DNA of 64,000 nt from Parasponia andersonii (GCA_002914805.1 JXTB01000580.1:127768-191767), one strand, 5' to 3'. Positions 50,836 to 63,100 are shown, numbered from the stretch's first letter. Numbers and translations: made by a program. The notes: generated from the letters alone by a model not told the origin.

Positions 50836-50997
50836 TTATCTACTAAATCAGTTTTAAAAATTTAAAACTCTTAAACCTTTTTTTTTATAAATTAATGAAT
50901 TTCGAATTCTAGCGAAATTCCCCTTCCCCTTCCCCTTCCCCTTCCCCTACTAACTGTCCTGCCCGGAGTTTGAGTCGTGACATTATCTACTAAATCA
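50716..50997. repeat. Tandem duplication across the LTR edge, with variable TTCCCC units
   Basis: 50716-50850 (135 bp) is repeated at 50851-50997 (147 bp), nearly identical. Each copy holds the end of the solo LTR, the TTATC duplication and the flank TACTAAATCA. The 12-base length difference comes from extra CCTTCC-type hexamers in the second copy. Since the unit includes the target duplication, it arose after the LTR insertion. Confidence 0.9.
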
Positions 50998-51876
50998 GAA
51001 GCCTTCTCCTTTCTCTCTAAAAAACACCCCTTTTCCTCATTTACGGTGTAACTTTCTACTTACATTACCGATTACAAATTTCAAAACTTTTAGTAATAAT
51101 TTCAAGGTCCAAGTATCACTTTCTCTAAAAGGTAAAAATAGAAATTATATACATGTATATATATTGACATGGGGAAATTCAACTACTGATCAAAGATGAA
51201 CACATAAATTTGCTTAAATTCTATTGAAACGCCTTACCAAACTGTTATTCTTATTTAGAAGAATATTGGCCGACAAAGGAAAAGAAGTTTCATAAATTGA
51301 AGTTCAGGTTTCAAGTATTTCCTTTTCTCAGGTTAAAAAAAAAAAGAGACAACAATGTTTGTATCAAATAATGAAGTATCAACATACAAGCAACCTCTAA
51401 AGAACGTTTTATCATAAGCATATATTAGAGTTTTGTATTAAATTCAGAGAACACCAAAATAATTATTAACTAAAGTCAAATATATACTTTAGTCTTGTAC
51501 CAGTGTTAAACAATTAATTTTGTCACCATCGATCAACTTGCAAAAATATATTCAATTAAAATCAATGTCTTTTCTGCACAACTACTTAGACCTTAGTTCC
51601 ACAGGACTATATATAGATAATATCTTCGAGGACTGTCTCATGGAATCGTTTACCTATGTAATATACAAGGAGATCTTTTTCAATTCACAAAATATGAAGC
51701 TTGAGATCGGGGTATGAGAATGAAAAGAGCAAGCAGAATTCACTATTAATAGTCCCAGCAAACAGAGCAAAGAAATAATTAATAAACACAATAAAAGATG
51801 AACGCAGATAATATCCAAAATTTGCAACATAATAAAAGCTACCTCAATCTATTTAGGAAGGCTTACTGGTATTTAC
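50998..51876. other. Intergenic or intron-like DNA
   Basis: AT-rich with no recognisable coding sequence. If the leader exon to the right is real, this would be its intron and whatever followed it on the minus strand, now next to the solo LTR. Confidence 0.35.
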
Positions 51877-52220
51877 CTTGCTAGGAGGATAACGAATATG
51901 ACCGATGAAGGAGAAGAACCCCTACGTACATTAGTTGATAGAAGATAAGACGGATAGGAAGAAGATTTAAAAAAAGAAAAAAAAATCGTAACTACATCTC
52001 TAAGCATAGCGGAAATGGTTTTATATTTAAACAACAAATTTAAATAAAGGCAATTAGGCAATACTGTGTTTTAGTCTTTAAGTAGCACGTGTACTCTGGT
52101 TAATAACAACAAATTTCATCAATCTTATACATACACGTGTCTTGAAGAGTATAACACCTGGCCTTTTTCTTTGGTGAGTAATCGGTGGGAGGTGTTTTTG
52201 TTTTAACACAGTAACACGTG
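51877..52220 (-). promoter_or_regulatory. Possible promoter with three CACGTG boxes and a leader exon
   Basis: CACGTG palindromes lie at 52215-52220, 52134-52139 and 52086-52091, two of them within ACACGTGT. CACGTG is the G-box/ABRE core bound by bZIP and bHLH factors in plants. Reading the minus strand, a TTTAAATATAAAACC stretch near 52030 could serve as TATA box. It is followed about 140 bases later by CCTAGCAAG and GTAAATACC, a good splice donor at 51876. The 63-codon frame in between shows no domain. No body of a gene is recognised further along the minus strand. This is inference from spacing of motifs. Confidence 0.3.
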
Positions 52221-53294
52221 TACTAAAGCTGACAAATAATAACCCAGAACAAAAAAGAGCTCACAAAGAATAAAAAAAAAATCAATGCCGGTGCAAAAAA
52301 CATACCAAAAAAAATCTAAAATAAACAAACAGGTAAGCAAAGACTTCGAACAACAACTACTCGACACTCGAGAGTCATTCGTTTTTCTGTAAGTATAGTA
52401 GACGTGCACAATGTTATTTAAAATGCTATATATATTTGTAACCTTTTATGTGATATTCAATAAATTAATTTTGTAATTGGAAGTATGAAAAAATATATAT
52501 TACTTAAGCATTGAAAATGTACAAATGAGCTTTGGACAGTGTGTGATTTAATATTTTAAAAACATACTATGTTATACGTAATGCTATATTTGAGATCAAG
52601 TATAATATACAATAAATAGATAGTATTGCAATGAAGGATTATTTTCATAATATATGCTAAATTATAGCATTAGTACGATAAAATAGCATGGAATTGAATT
52701 TTGCTTAGTGTTTATTTATGTGGATAGAAAGAATAAATACAAACTTTCAGTTACACATATTCAATACTAACTATCAGCCAAGTATTTAAGTTGTGTTAAT
52801 ATGATTTGGTAATCAACTAATTTATAGCCTATTCGATTAAAATTAATTTTTATATAATTTATATTTTTAATAAACACTGGACAATACATGATTATTAATT
52901 CATATAAAGTATTTGAAATATTTTTTTATAAATAAATTGTTTTATAAATGTATGTCAAAAGTTGTGAAAACTTGTATTAACCAAGTAGAGCCTGCTTACA
53001 CTAAAAATAAAAATTAATTTTATAATTCCAATTACAAAGAAACAATAGTTCATTCGCTTTACATACGTAAAACATATCTTAATAGAAAAACACGTAAAAA
53101 TACTAAAAGAAAAGTGACGAAATTGTATTTATTTTCAAAAGCAACACATAAACGGAAATAAAATATTTTCTTTCCGGTTTCTTATCATAACAAAGTATAA
53201 TTTAAATTTAATGATGGAAATTAATGAATGTGGTTTAACAATGATAAATTTAGCTTATGAAAGAAAAAGATAGAATTTTACTTAGGAAGGCTTG
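52221..53294. other. AT-rich intergenic DNA, nothing recognised
   Basis: No open frame with recognisable motifs on either strand and no repeat structure noticed. Confidence 0.5.
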
Positions 53295-53302
53295 ATAATG
53301 AT

Positions 53303-53898
53303 TAGTGGTGACAATTCGTATCAACAGATCAGATTCGTGTTGGGTTCAAGTCTATTATATAGACAAATTATGTTAATTCGAACCCAACTCGTGACCCATC
53401 GTATCAAAAAAATATTAACACTAGTTCGATCCGTACCTAAAATGAGTTGACCCTAACCTGATATGTACAACCCACTTTGATGAATAACACTTAACCCATA
53501 ACCTGATTTTGACCTATCAACTCGCTTTTGATTCGCCAACTTACTATGATCTGTGTTTTTCTACTTATATTTTTCGTTTTCTGAGGCTATTATTATTTCA
53601 TTTCAAAACAAATAAATTAGGAATTTATAAATATAACTAATAACTTATAATCCTAAATACTTACAATGTACAAATTAAATATATCTATAATAATAGTCAT
53701 ATATACATCAAATAAAGAATATTTTTATAATCTGATTATATATATATTTTTTTAGTAGATCAAGTAGGTTGACCCGAATCTTACCTATTTTTTATTTAGA
53801 CATGTCGTCTAAATTTCTACCTGTATCCTGTTTTTTCGATCCTAACCCACAAAAAATTATGTTGAATCATCGTGTCGTAACCGAAATTGTCAACTCTA
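53303..53898. mobile_element. hAT-type MITE with exact 8-bp target duplication
   Basis: The left end TAGTGGTGACAATT and the right end, reversed, TAGAGTTGACAATT form terminal inverted repeats with 2 mismatches in 14. ATAATGAT precedes the left end (53295-53302) and follows the right end (53899-53906), an exact 8-bp duplication as expected for hAT elements. The 596-bp interior has no transposase. GACCC and AACCC-rich phrases near both ends match the subterminal style of this MITE group. Confidence 0.9.
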
Positions 53899-53906
53899 AT
53901 AATGAT

Positions 53907-54272
53907 ATCCATTTTTAAGCGGAAAAAAAGAATGCAATAATAGACGAAGGAAAAAGAAAGATAAGTATTTAAAGAAAAAAATAGATGAAAAATTTACTTG
54001 ATATATAATATATGACATTAAAGGCAAATGGGGCTCTTTTTTACTCAAAGAAATGCATACATTGTTTAATTGATTGAAAAAACTTTTTTTCACGTTTTAT
54101 TATAATTAAAAAAAGAAGTATATGCAAAACTTATTTTTATGAGGCAAATGAGAAAAAATACATGTCGTCAACTACGAATTTCCTAATTATTTATATGAAA
54201 AAAAACAAATCTCCATGGAACAAAGAATTAGTTATACAAAGAATTACATTTCAAAGGCTTAGTTATACAAAG
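53907..54272. other. Intergenic
   Basis: AT-rich. AGTTATACAAAGAATTACAT occurs twice (near 54226 and 54261), the second copy running into the target duplication of the next element. Confidence 0.5.
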
Positions 54273-54289
54273 AATTACATGACTTGGTG

Positions 54290-55190
54290 AGAACTAAACT
54301 TGGTAGCCCCCGCAAACCGTTTCCTCTCCTACTTTGGTAGTAGGTGCTTCTCCTAGGGGCTCTTCCCTCTCTTTATGAGTTTATTTTCTCATTTTTCCTT
54401 TTTATTTTTTTTCCCAAAAAAATAATCCAATTAAGAAAAAAAGTGGTCAACCAATTCCAAAACCAAGAGGGTCCTTGGAAAACCAAAACCAAAACTAAGG
54501 GAATTTGCCTAATTTTTTAAGAATTTTTTTTTCTAGTATGGTTGCCTTTCATATCTGTAACATTTTTGATCCAGATCTAGAGAGCTTTTTTCTGTTATTT
54601 ATTTTTCTGGGTGTGATGCATTCTTCTAGATTTGAAGGTCTTAGGAGTCAGAACTAGAAGTTTTCATCGTGTCAAGATCTTCTCTTAGAGTTACCAAATC
54701 TGACAATGTATGGTCTGTAACTCGTACATAGGATGAGACTGTTGTGACATTTACTGGTGAACATTATTAGAAGTTTTCATCGTATCAAGATATTCTTTTA
54801 GAGCCATCGAATCTAACATTATATGGGCTTGTAACTTAATTATGGCGTTTACTAGTAGACATCATCAAAGAAAAATCTACTGTGGCGTCTATCAATAAAC
54901 ATCGTAAAGGGAGTTAACTGTAGTGTTTACGGTGTGGCGTCTATCAATAAACATCGTAAAGGGAGTTAACTGTAGTGTTTACGGATGGACATTCTATTAG
55001 AATTTTTTCTGTTAATGAGAAATGTCACGTGTAATTATATTTATTGTAATAAGAATATGACAACCCAAATTCTTACTGTGATTAAAGTGATATTAGATGT
55101 ATCTTGAGGAATATTTTTATTTTTAACTCTTCTTATAGCTAAATTTAGTTAATTATTAATTTAATTATCTCGAGGAACCCTTAAAATAAA
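54290..55190 (+). mobile_element. Non-LTR insertion, 901 bp, with 17-bp target duplication
   Basis: AATTACATGACTTGGTG stands at 54273-54289 and again at 55191-55207, exact over 17 bases. The insert ends CTTAAAATAAA, an A-rich tail directly before the right duplication. A long duplication plus an A-rich 3' end is the mark of target-primed reverse transcription, so this is a LINE- or SINE-type insertion on the plus strand. Inside, AGAAGTTTTCATCGT recurs with a 113-bp period (54656 and 54769), and a 52-bp unit is repeated exactly (54881-54932 and 54933-54984). No coding domain is recognised. It may be an internally deleted LINE or a non-autonomous family. Confidence 0.75.
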
Positions 55191-55207
55191 AATTACATGA
55201 CTTGGTG

Positions 55208-55525
55208 GAATTCGATGGCAAGACAGTAATTGGCTAAAAAGTCATGGCTGCTTTTTAAAAAATAATTCCTAAGAGAGTTACATGTGTCCTTAATAGCAGA
55301 TAATAAATGAAAAAAATAATGGACGTGTCCTTTAAAGGAAATGGGTAAGAGGAAAAAAAAAATAAAAAGGTGAAATGTGAAATATATATGGAAGAAAAAA
55401 AAAATCAGTAAAATGAAACTAACTAAATAAAAGGAAAGCAAAATAATTTTGAAAAAGAATAAAAAGCTTAAGCAAGCAGCTAAGGAACGGCTCTTTTCCC
55501 AAAATGATCTTTGCTCTTATAATAC
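55208..55525. other. Intergenic
   Basis: AT-rich and A-rich. A phrase AGCAAGCAGCTAAGGAACGG near 55472 resembles motifs near 34325 and 34370. No gene. Confidence 0.45.
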
Positions 55526-56321
55526 GGGTAAATGATACTTTTAGTCCTTAATTCATTATTATTTTGGTATATTGGTCTTCAATCTTTTTTTGTTCGTAAC
55601 ATTCAGTACTTAATGTAACATTCAGTACTTAATGTTTTTCTTTTCGGTATCGTTAGTCTTTTTAACATATTCTATCTAATTTAATAGATATATAAAATTT
55701 TCAGGCATAACAATTATTTTTTACATATACACATTTAATTATTATTTTTACAATAATGTAAAAAAATTGAAAAAGTCTCTCAAAATTTCCAGGCTTATTA
55801 TTTATATTATTTAGGTAAACATTTAATAAATTTTTAAAATAATCAGTCGTAATTAAATTAAATTTTAATAGATGTAGTAAATCTGTAGTCAATTTTGACT
55901 AGTAGAAAAGGATATATGTGTAATATTTTTAGTTTTAAAAAATGGTATTAAAATGGTAAAGTAATTATTTTTTCTTCGTAAGAGTTCCTGTAGCTTGACA
56001 TAAACTAGGGTTTTTAGTATTTTTTTTTATTAAATTTGATTCTTAAATGAACTGTTTATTTTAAAACTGCATTTAAATTTTAAGTTTTGGAAAAATTTAT
56101 TGATGCAAAATTGTTATCGGAGATATAGAAGCAAAAAAAAAAAAAAAAATAGGGATCAAATTGCTAAACAATTGAAATAATAAAAATCAATGGTGCAAAA
56201 TTTATTCCATTCAAATGAATTTTAACAAAATCTTAAACAAAATATGCCAAAAAGACTAACGGTGCCAAAAAAGACAAATGTTAGATAATGAAATACCACA
56301 AAAAAAGTTGGAGACTAATAT

Positions 56322-58405
56322 TATAAAAACCCAGATTTTTGGGAGGGTAATTTGGACATTTTACCAATTTTTTGAATATAATAATGGAGGGATTAATTTG
56401 TAAAAATTTTGTGCAGAAGGGCTAAATTGTAATTTTTGGAAGACGAAATTGATAGAGATTTGGGAATCAGGGACTATAATGCAATTTTTTTAAAAATTGT
56501 ACAGTCCCTTACTTACTCATATGTGCTCTCCCTCCCACTCACTTTCTCTCTCTGTTCTCTCTCTCTCTCTCTTCCCCGACGCCTCCCCCCTTGCTCTTTC
56601 TTTGTTCACTCTCAGCCGACGCACCAGGGGAAGCCGCGCTGCCACCTAGGCCACCGTCCAGTACGCGAACCACCCGGTGCGAGCTCGCCGTGCCGCCAGG
56701 GTGCCCTGCCACCAGTCCCGCGCTGCCGTTGTTNTATATATCCCTTAATCCCGTACTGCTCGAATCGAAAGTTGCCATTTTTGGAATATTTTGAGCTTGA
56801 GTTGACTTTTTAATCAGACCGTTGATCATGTTTTTGTTATCATTTTTGGATTGTACTCAGAAAATGAGGAAGTTTGATATATATATATATTGCCTATGTT
56901 TGGTGATCGACACGAAAATCGAAATCAGACGGCTAAGATTTTGCGTCGATTTGCATGCCTCCTATTCGGTGTAGATCCAGACTCGAATTAGATAAGTTAT
57001 ATACCTAACTTAGCTATTTTGAGTGCTAAGAATTCAGTGAAGAGGTCCGTTTGTGGATTTGAAGCTCCGTTGAGAAGTTGGTTTTTCACAAGAGGACGAT
57101 CGATGGCTTGGAATTGGTTCCCAACCCTCCAGACGATTGTCAATGACACCTTGAGAATTCAATAGCGTGGTATCACTATTTTTGTGAGGTAGGGATTTAG
57201 TTACCTTTGTTTTATACTATTTTTGAATAAAACTTAATTTCTGCAACATATGAGAACAAACGTGGTTTTTGATTTCCTTGAATATATGTGATGGTATGAT
57301 ATACATATATACTATATTGCTCTAGGGATTTTTTGAGTGCAGGTTATTTTGGGTATATCAAAAATAGGGTTGTTGTGCTGCTCGTTTTTCTATAAAAACC
57401 TAATATACTTATTTTCCTGAAAAACTAGAGCTCGATTATTTTCACACTTCAGTTCTGTATCGCACGTGTCATAGGATCATACATGAGCACCGTGTTAGCA
57501 TCGTGGGTTTACAATGAGGCGCTATGTGCCCCTCCATCGGTGTAGAGTCCGTAAACCCACACGGAATTTTGTTACTTCTGATTATCTCCCCATTTGGCAG
57601 GCGTAGGCAATTCGGTTGCTCCTCTAAGTTTGGTAGACAACACATGGGTGTCCCCTCTGGGTATAAGCTTAGGTGTCAGGCAAGTTGTTAGGTACACTTA
57701 GTACCATCATCCTGGGTTTCCACAGATGAGAGGATGTGAGCTCATGGGTATGGGTGATTTGTGTCATGTGCATCTGAATTGAATGATTTTGATTATACTG
57801 ATTATTTATATATATACGTGACGATTTCCGGTTTTGGATTATCATAAATGTATGTATTGGATTTAAACTAACCATGCAGGAGCTTTCCATCACTAAAATA
57901 TTTTCGATTGAGGTAACTATTTTTTCTACTAGGCATTTTATACTCACTCCCTTCCTCTCTTCCTTAGGTAGTGTCCAGTGCGATTTTAGAGATCAAGAAG
58001 AGTAAAAAGCCATCAGGATTATAGTTCGTTATCTTGGTAATGCTTGAAGCGTGTTGTTATGGTGTTTGGATTATTTGAGTTTTGTTTTAGCATTGAACCA
58101 CGATTATTACTTTTTATTTTTGTCTGTGAACTCATATATGTCATTCTGGTGTCTATTCTGACGTGGATGATAATGATACTTAGACTTATATTTGATTTAC
58201 GTTCTTTTCGATATTTATTCAATCTATGTTTAATAGTGTATACGAACTGTGGAAGAGATTTACGGGATGAAATTCTAAATATTTTATCTAAAATGGACTG
58301 TTTTATAAAACTAAAACTTTTTAGACGTTTTTCAAATAAATCAAAAAATTTCTCATCCTTGCGAAATTCTCCTTCTGCCACTAGTCCAGATTTTGGATTG
58401 TGACA
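56322..58405 (+). mobile_element. Tekay-related solo LTR inside the foldback element's right arm
   Basis: 2084 bp as assembled, starting TATAAAAACCC and ending GGATTGTGACA. AATAT is duplicated exactly at 56317-56321 and 58406-58410. The layout (GC-rich CT-tract leader near 56530-56730, AGTGAAGAGGTCCGTTTGTG near 57036, TTTTATACTCACTCCC near 57936) follows the LTRs at 44319 and 48254, but the sequence is well diverged. It contains a single N at 56734 in its GC-rich part, so its true length is not known. No coding parts. Confidence 0.85.
56734..56734. other. Assembly gap (single N) in GC-rich LTR part
   Basis: One N between CCGTTGTT and TATATATCCC. The abrupt change from GC-rich to AT-rich at the N suggests missing sequence. 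Confidence 0.9.
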
Positions 58406-58462
58406 AATATGCCAAAATAATAATAGGTTGGGACCAATGATACTATTATCCCTTTATAATAC

Positions 58463-60164
58463 TAACAGATATAACTAGTGATAAAACCCACCGAAAAAAA
58501 GAAAAAAAAAAAAAAAGAAAATCGCGAGTCAAGACACTTTCACCAATCGTAGTCCTTTCTTCGTTGAAAGCTCTTTACTAAAACAGGAAACAAAAGAAAA
58601 TTGACATTAATCCTGTATATTCTCTTCTTTAACACCGTACACTATACGATTGTTCTGTCTCCTTTCCAAAAGTCAAGATCTCCTAAATTGACAATAATAT
58701 ATTGCATTTATACATACGAATTCCACCAAGTCACTGTGAATGTAAATTTTGCTTTTAATAGAGAGGAATATCTTATGATTGATAACTCTTGTGCAAGCTC
58801 AAAACCATGCAAAAATATAATCTATAATTCATAGCATGAAACCATTAATACTCTGAAATTAAAATGGCTCAACGATATATCTAAATTCCTTCGCAATGGA
58901 ACAAAAATAAGGAAAACTTGCTGCACATTTAGGATACAAGATTTGGTAACTCCCATGCAGAAATAGCAAAATTGGAAAATAGTAACCCTACTAAAAGTTA
59001 ATCTCATTACTTTCAAAATCCATTATGTATGTGTTTACTAATAAGAAAGAATAGTACACACATTAATGGAATGAAAATAAACACATTAATGGATGGGAAA
59101 GATACACCCTACCACAGTTAATAAATTGGGCCTATAATTCTTTTCACTACAAGTTAGTAATTCATTCCCTAAAGATTTCGGGAGGAGGCAGTAAAAGGAG
59201 ATAGAGATGTGGGAGGATTAGTTGACGAAGCATGGAGAAGATTTCGGTCTTCTCTTCATGCTTTCATATACCGAACACAACAAACGAAAATTTTACCTCC
59301 CTTCTTATTTTCTCTCCCTCATACCACCCATAGCCTGACTGTCTACAAAAATGATTCGTTTGGCATAAAGCTCCAAACACCCCTAAACTATTAGAGGCAC
59401 TAGAGCAGAGCTACACGGATCGCTGAAAATTAGGGACAATAATACGAAATTACATCACTCTAGTCTACACAGAGTGAACTGAACATGTGTCAATTTTGAA
59501 AAGATGGTGGCTAAATACTTGAATTGTATTCTAACATTTTATAAAGACTAAATTCAGAGCACACTGAAGATGTGTTGGTGACTGTTGAATGAAAATTATT
59601 GATGCTATGAATGACATTATTTGAGTCTGCGATGTACGACGTTTAAAAAGACCCCAGCCCTGATGGCAAGTACTCTAGTAGATTGTTTCATCAAAGTTTT
59701 CTTTTTTTTTTTTTTTTCCTTTTATATATATTGAGGAAAGAAAAACTTGAGTTATATACTTGAATACTTTCTAAGTTCCACTAAAATCTTCTCTTGCTGA
59801 ACAATGTTTTTATCACAGAAGTAAGAAGGAAAAAAGGAAAAAAAAAATTCGATTGCAGATCAAAACACAAGCACGTGATCCACATTTATCATATACATAA
59901 TAATTTCTGCACACCAATAAATGTATTTAGTTATGTAAGTGTGTATCATGTACAAAATAAGCTCCTACAGACAAAAGTAAAATAATTTGTACGAGGACAA
60001 GCTTAAGTGCTGTCGCTATGAGGTATACTTTCTTTTGGTTTGTTATTCATGAATTTCAAGAATCCCCCAGTGTAGAAATCTTTACTTACAAAAATACGCT
60101 TATCTTAAGTACAATTCTTAACTAAAATTTGTTTAGTTTTACAGTTTGCAATTGCAAAGATAAC
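58463..60164. other. Intergenic; 3' flank of the lyase gene
   Basis: AT-rich with poly-A and poly-T tracts (about 58495-58515 and 59699-59717). The part near 60160 down to about 60000 should hold the 3' UTR of the minus-strand lyase gene, but I could not fix a poly(A) signal. The plus-strand frame at 59209-59394 has no recognisable domain. Confidence 0.5.
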
Positions 60165-63100
60165 TCACAGATCTACACGCAAAGTTCCTGAATCAGAGTG
60201 GGATTCCAGATTTGAGGAACTGAAAGGTGGTTGGCCGAAGAATCTTGACAATATGAGTCGTGCAATATTCTCAGCTGAGACAGCACTAGTCTCCATAGTG
60301 CTAGCTGCATTCTCAAAAGCATTCACATAATACAAATGCCGACCATCCAAGATAAATGGTGCAAACTCTTCAGGAGCATTGTAATGAGGATATGCACCCC
60401 AATTTATTCGAATGGTCTCCGTCCTAAAACTGAAATTGCAGCAAGAAAATAATAATTAGTATAAAAGATCAAGAGTTCTGCGGAAAGAAGAGAAACATTG
60501 AAATCAAATTATCCTAGTAAAACTAATTAGCAGTCTAGCTCAAGAATCCTCTCAATACAATGAAAGTATATTCCACTGTAAATTCCCCATGCACTTCACG
60601 TATCATTAAGTGAACCAAAAATAAAAATACAAGTTTTATATGGTCTATTGGACTCAGAATTGCACAATCTATTTTCACGAACTCAAAGTTCATTTCACCA
60701 AATTAGATTTCTTAAGAAGAAGAATGAACAACATAATTGTGTTCGAATCGCATAAAACAAACACATCACATGGTGCCAGATAAAAGTATGCTCATATGAC
60801 CAGGCATAAAAGCCACGTCAACCATACCATGCAAAATGGGAGAAAAACTATGGTGAGGGAAAGATGAAGACACAGATATGCAAGCAGAGGTAAATCCGTC
60901 ACCCAAATCGACAAGCTACGAGATCTCTGCATGCAGGCCAACTTTGTCAAACGTAATAAATTGCGCGCTAAATCATGGTTGGGACTGGGGATGATAGAAT
61001 CAATTTTGTAAATCAATCTGATGACTACGAAAATTATGATAGATAATTTTTTTTTTTGATAGGAAACGAGAAAAATTTTATTGAAAAAAGAGGAATACAA
61101 CAAGATGATAAGACATCATCTAAAGACAGATAAATTCAGTGAAGCGGATAGAAATCTCTAAAGCATATTAAAGTATAAATTGACAAATCAATTCATTTGC
61201 ATGGTGTAATTAACATCCAGACCTTCTGGGAAAGCAACCAGTTCTACGAATTATTCAATTTATCTTGTGAACCTATGTCAGACTTGCTCCATAACCAGCC
61301 CTCTCGTATATTTTATAAGTATAAAAAATTAACAATTACAACTACAGATTAACAAATGACATAATTGTTGATCAAACTTAATATGGTGATGCAATTGTCC
61401 TCACTTTTATTGATCACAATGATGAACCTTATTCTATAGCTACAGCGTCTTGTTTTTCAAGAAATGATAATGATACCTATATGGTCAGTGGGCAATGGTA
61501 AGTCTATGAATAAGGAATTGACGTACCTAGGCAAAATACCTGACAGCAACCTCACTTCTGCACTACCCTAAGGTTATGTATTTAATGGTCAAGAAAAAGG
61601 GAAAACGGAAATATGAATTGGAGATTTACTTGGAGCACATGGGAGACAACCTTGAACATTATCAGAGCAAACAATAATTAAGGTAATGGCATCAATCACA
61701 CTGTATACATTGTAACTCCTAGGAAGGTGGAAAAGAAAAGATAACCCCACCCAAGGAGAACAAGAGTTGGCTAGTTGATAGTACCTGAAGATGGTATCTA
61801 GTACATCATCGTCCAAAGGTTTACGGGAGAAGATCTTGTAAGTCATATCTTTTTCATCATGTCGCTTAAGAACTGAAATGCTTGAAAATGGAAGATCAGG
61901 ATCCTCGATTGTTCCCACCAGTTCTGGTATTTTTGATACAGCATCCAGGCCAAAATATTCCTGAAAACAACAAAATATCAAAATTTACGATTTTTTCTAT
62001 CGAATGAGAAATGTTGACTAAAATGAATATCAAAAGAAGGTTAGTGCAGAAAAGTAAATAAGACTGATGGGGAACTTACAGGATTTAGAAGGCCCTTAAC
62101 AAACGTTGCATGTGTATGCTGTAGACTTCTCTTGGGAATTGATACTAGAGGAGTAAACTGAATGCTCACCTCATCTAGAGGTGTAGCAACCACAGCAACC
62201 TCACATTTGTAACTCTTTCCATTGGTGGAATTAAGTTCGTAATATTTTTGGATAGAAGAGATTGATTCTATTTCCTCATGCAGGTGCAATGCAACATTTG
62301 AATGATCAATAAGACCAGAGGCCATCTGCCAGTTCCCTCCTTTGATAGACCACAATCCTCCATCAGCTCCTGCCAATGAAACAGCACCTGCAAGTCCACT
62401 AATGGCTACACTTTGACCATAATTGATTCTTGTTATCACCTGCATTTAAAATTTTAATAAATTCTCAGTAAAGCTTGAACACACTGTATTTTCAAGCCGC
62501 AATTTACATTTCCACAGGTCCAATTCCAAATTATCCAATATTTTACTTAAAATGGCGATGAAGGACTTTTCCCAGACGCACAAAAAACCAAAGTCCTTTC
62601 ACTAATTCACATACACCCTTTTTGTATGTCCTGCATTAAGGTTCAGATACATATGTGAACCAAACTCGACTTATGATCCTGATTCCTGAGCAAAAATTCA
62701 AGTTGTATAAACTACAAGCAGTCAGTACCTTAAGATGGCATCATAACTTGGTTATCCAATTTGTATTGTATTCAAATTTCAGCAAAGTCTGTGAATGCAG
62801 ATTACAGAATTGTCCTTTTATGCTCATTTCATTATACTTCTACTATACTCTAATTTAAACTAATAACACAACTCAAAAATAAACCATAGGACATATCAAA
62901 AAAGCCTTAGAAGAAGTATTTAAAAAAACCAAAAAAACTGCTCTTACAGTAACAAGCTCCTCTATCAACAAGGGAGAAAGCCTAATATCAGCCAATTTCA
63001 ATCCCAAAGTGGTAGTAGTGAGATTATACAGTCCCGCCCATTTAAGCATCTCCTCCACGCTTTCAAAAATGGGTCTCGATTCACGGCTCTCATAGTATCT

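Larger units (their letters stand above)
55526..58453. mobile_element. Mutator-like foldback element, interrupted by a solo LTR
   Basis: The left end GGGTAAATGATACTTTTAG and the reversed right end AGGGATAATAGTATCATTGG open two long inverted arms. Shared internal motifs include ATTATTATTTTGG(T/C)ATATT and CGTTAGTCTTTTT. TTATAATAC stands at 55517-55525 and again at 58454-58462, an exact 9-bp duplication, the size made by Mutator-like transposases. Without the 2084-bp LTR and its 5-bp duplication the element is about 839 bp with no transposase, so it is non-autonomous. A 19-bp phrase (TAACATTCAGTACTTAATG) is doubled in the left arm near 55597-55638. Confidence 0.85.

Noticed and set aside
56436-56829. 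Overlapping GC-rich frames around the N at 56734
   Set aside because: They sit in the LTR leader and cross the assembly gap; low-complexity Ser/Pro/Arg composition without a domain.
58019-58403. About 120-codon open frames on both strands at the end of the solo LTR
   Set aside because: They lie within a non-coding LTR and have no domain; one is the antisense of the other.
55196-58735. 16-base inverted match (GACTTGGTGGAATTCG near 55199 and its complement near 58722)
   Set aside because: One such match is expected by chance in a window of this size, and no further pairing surrounds it.
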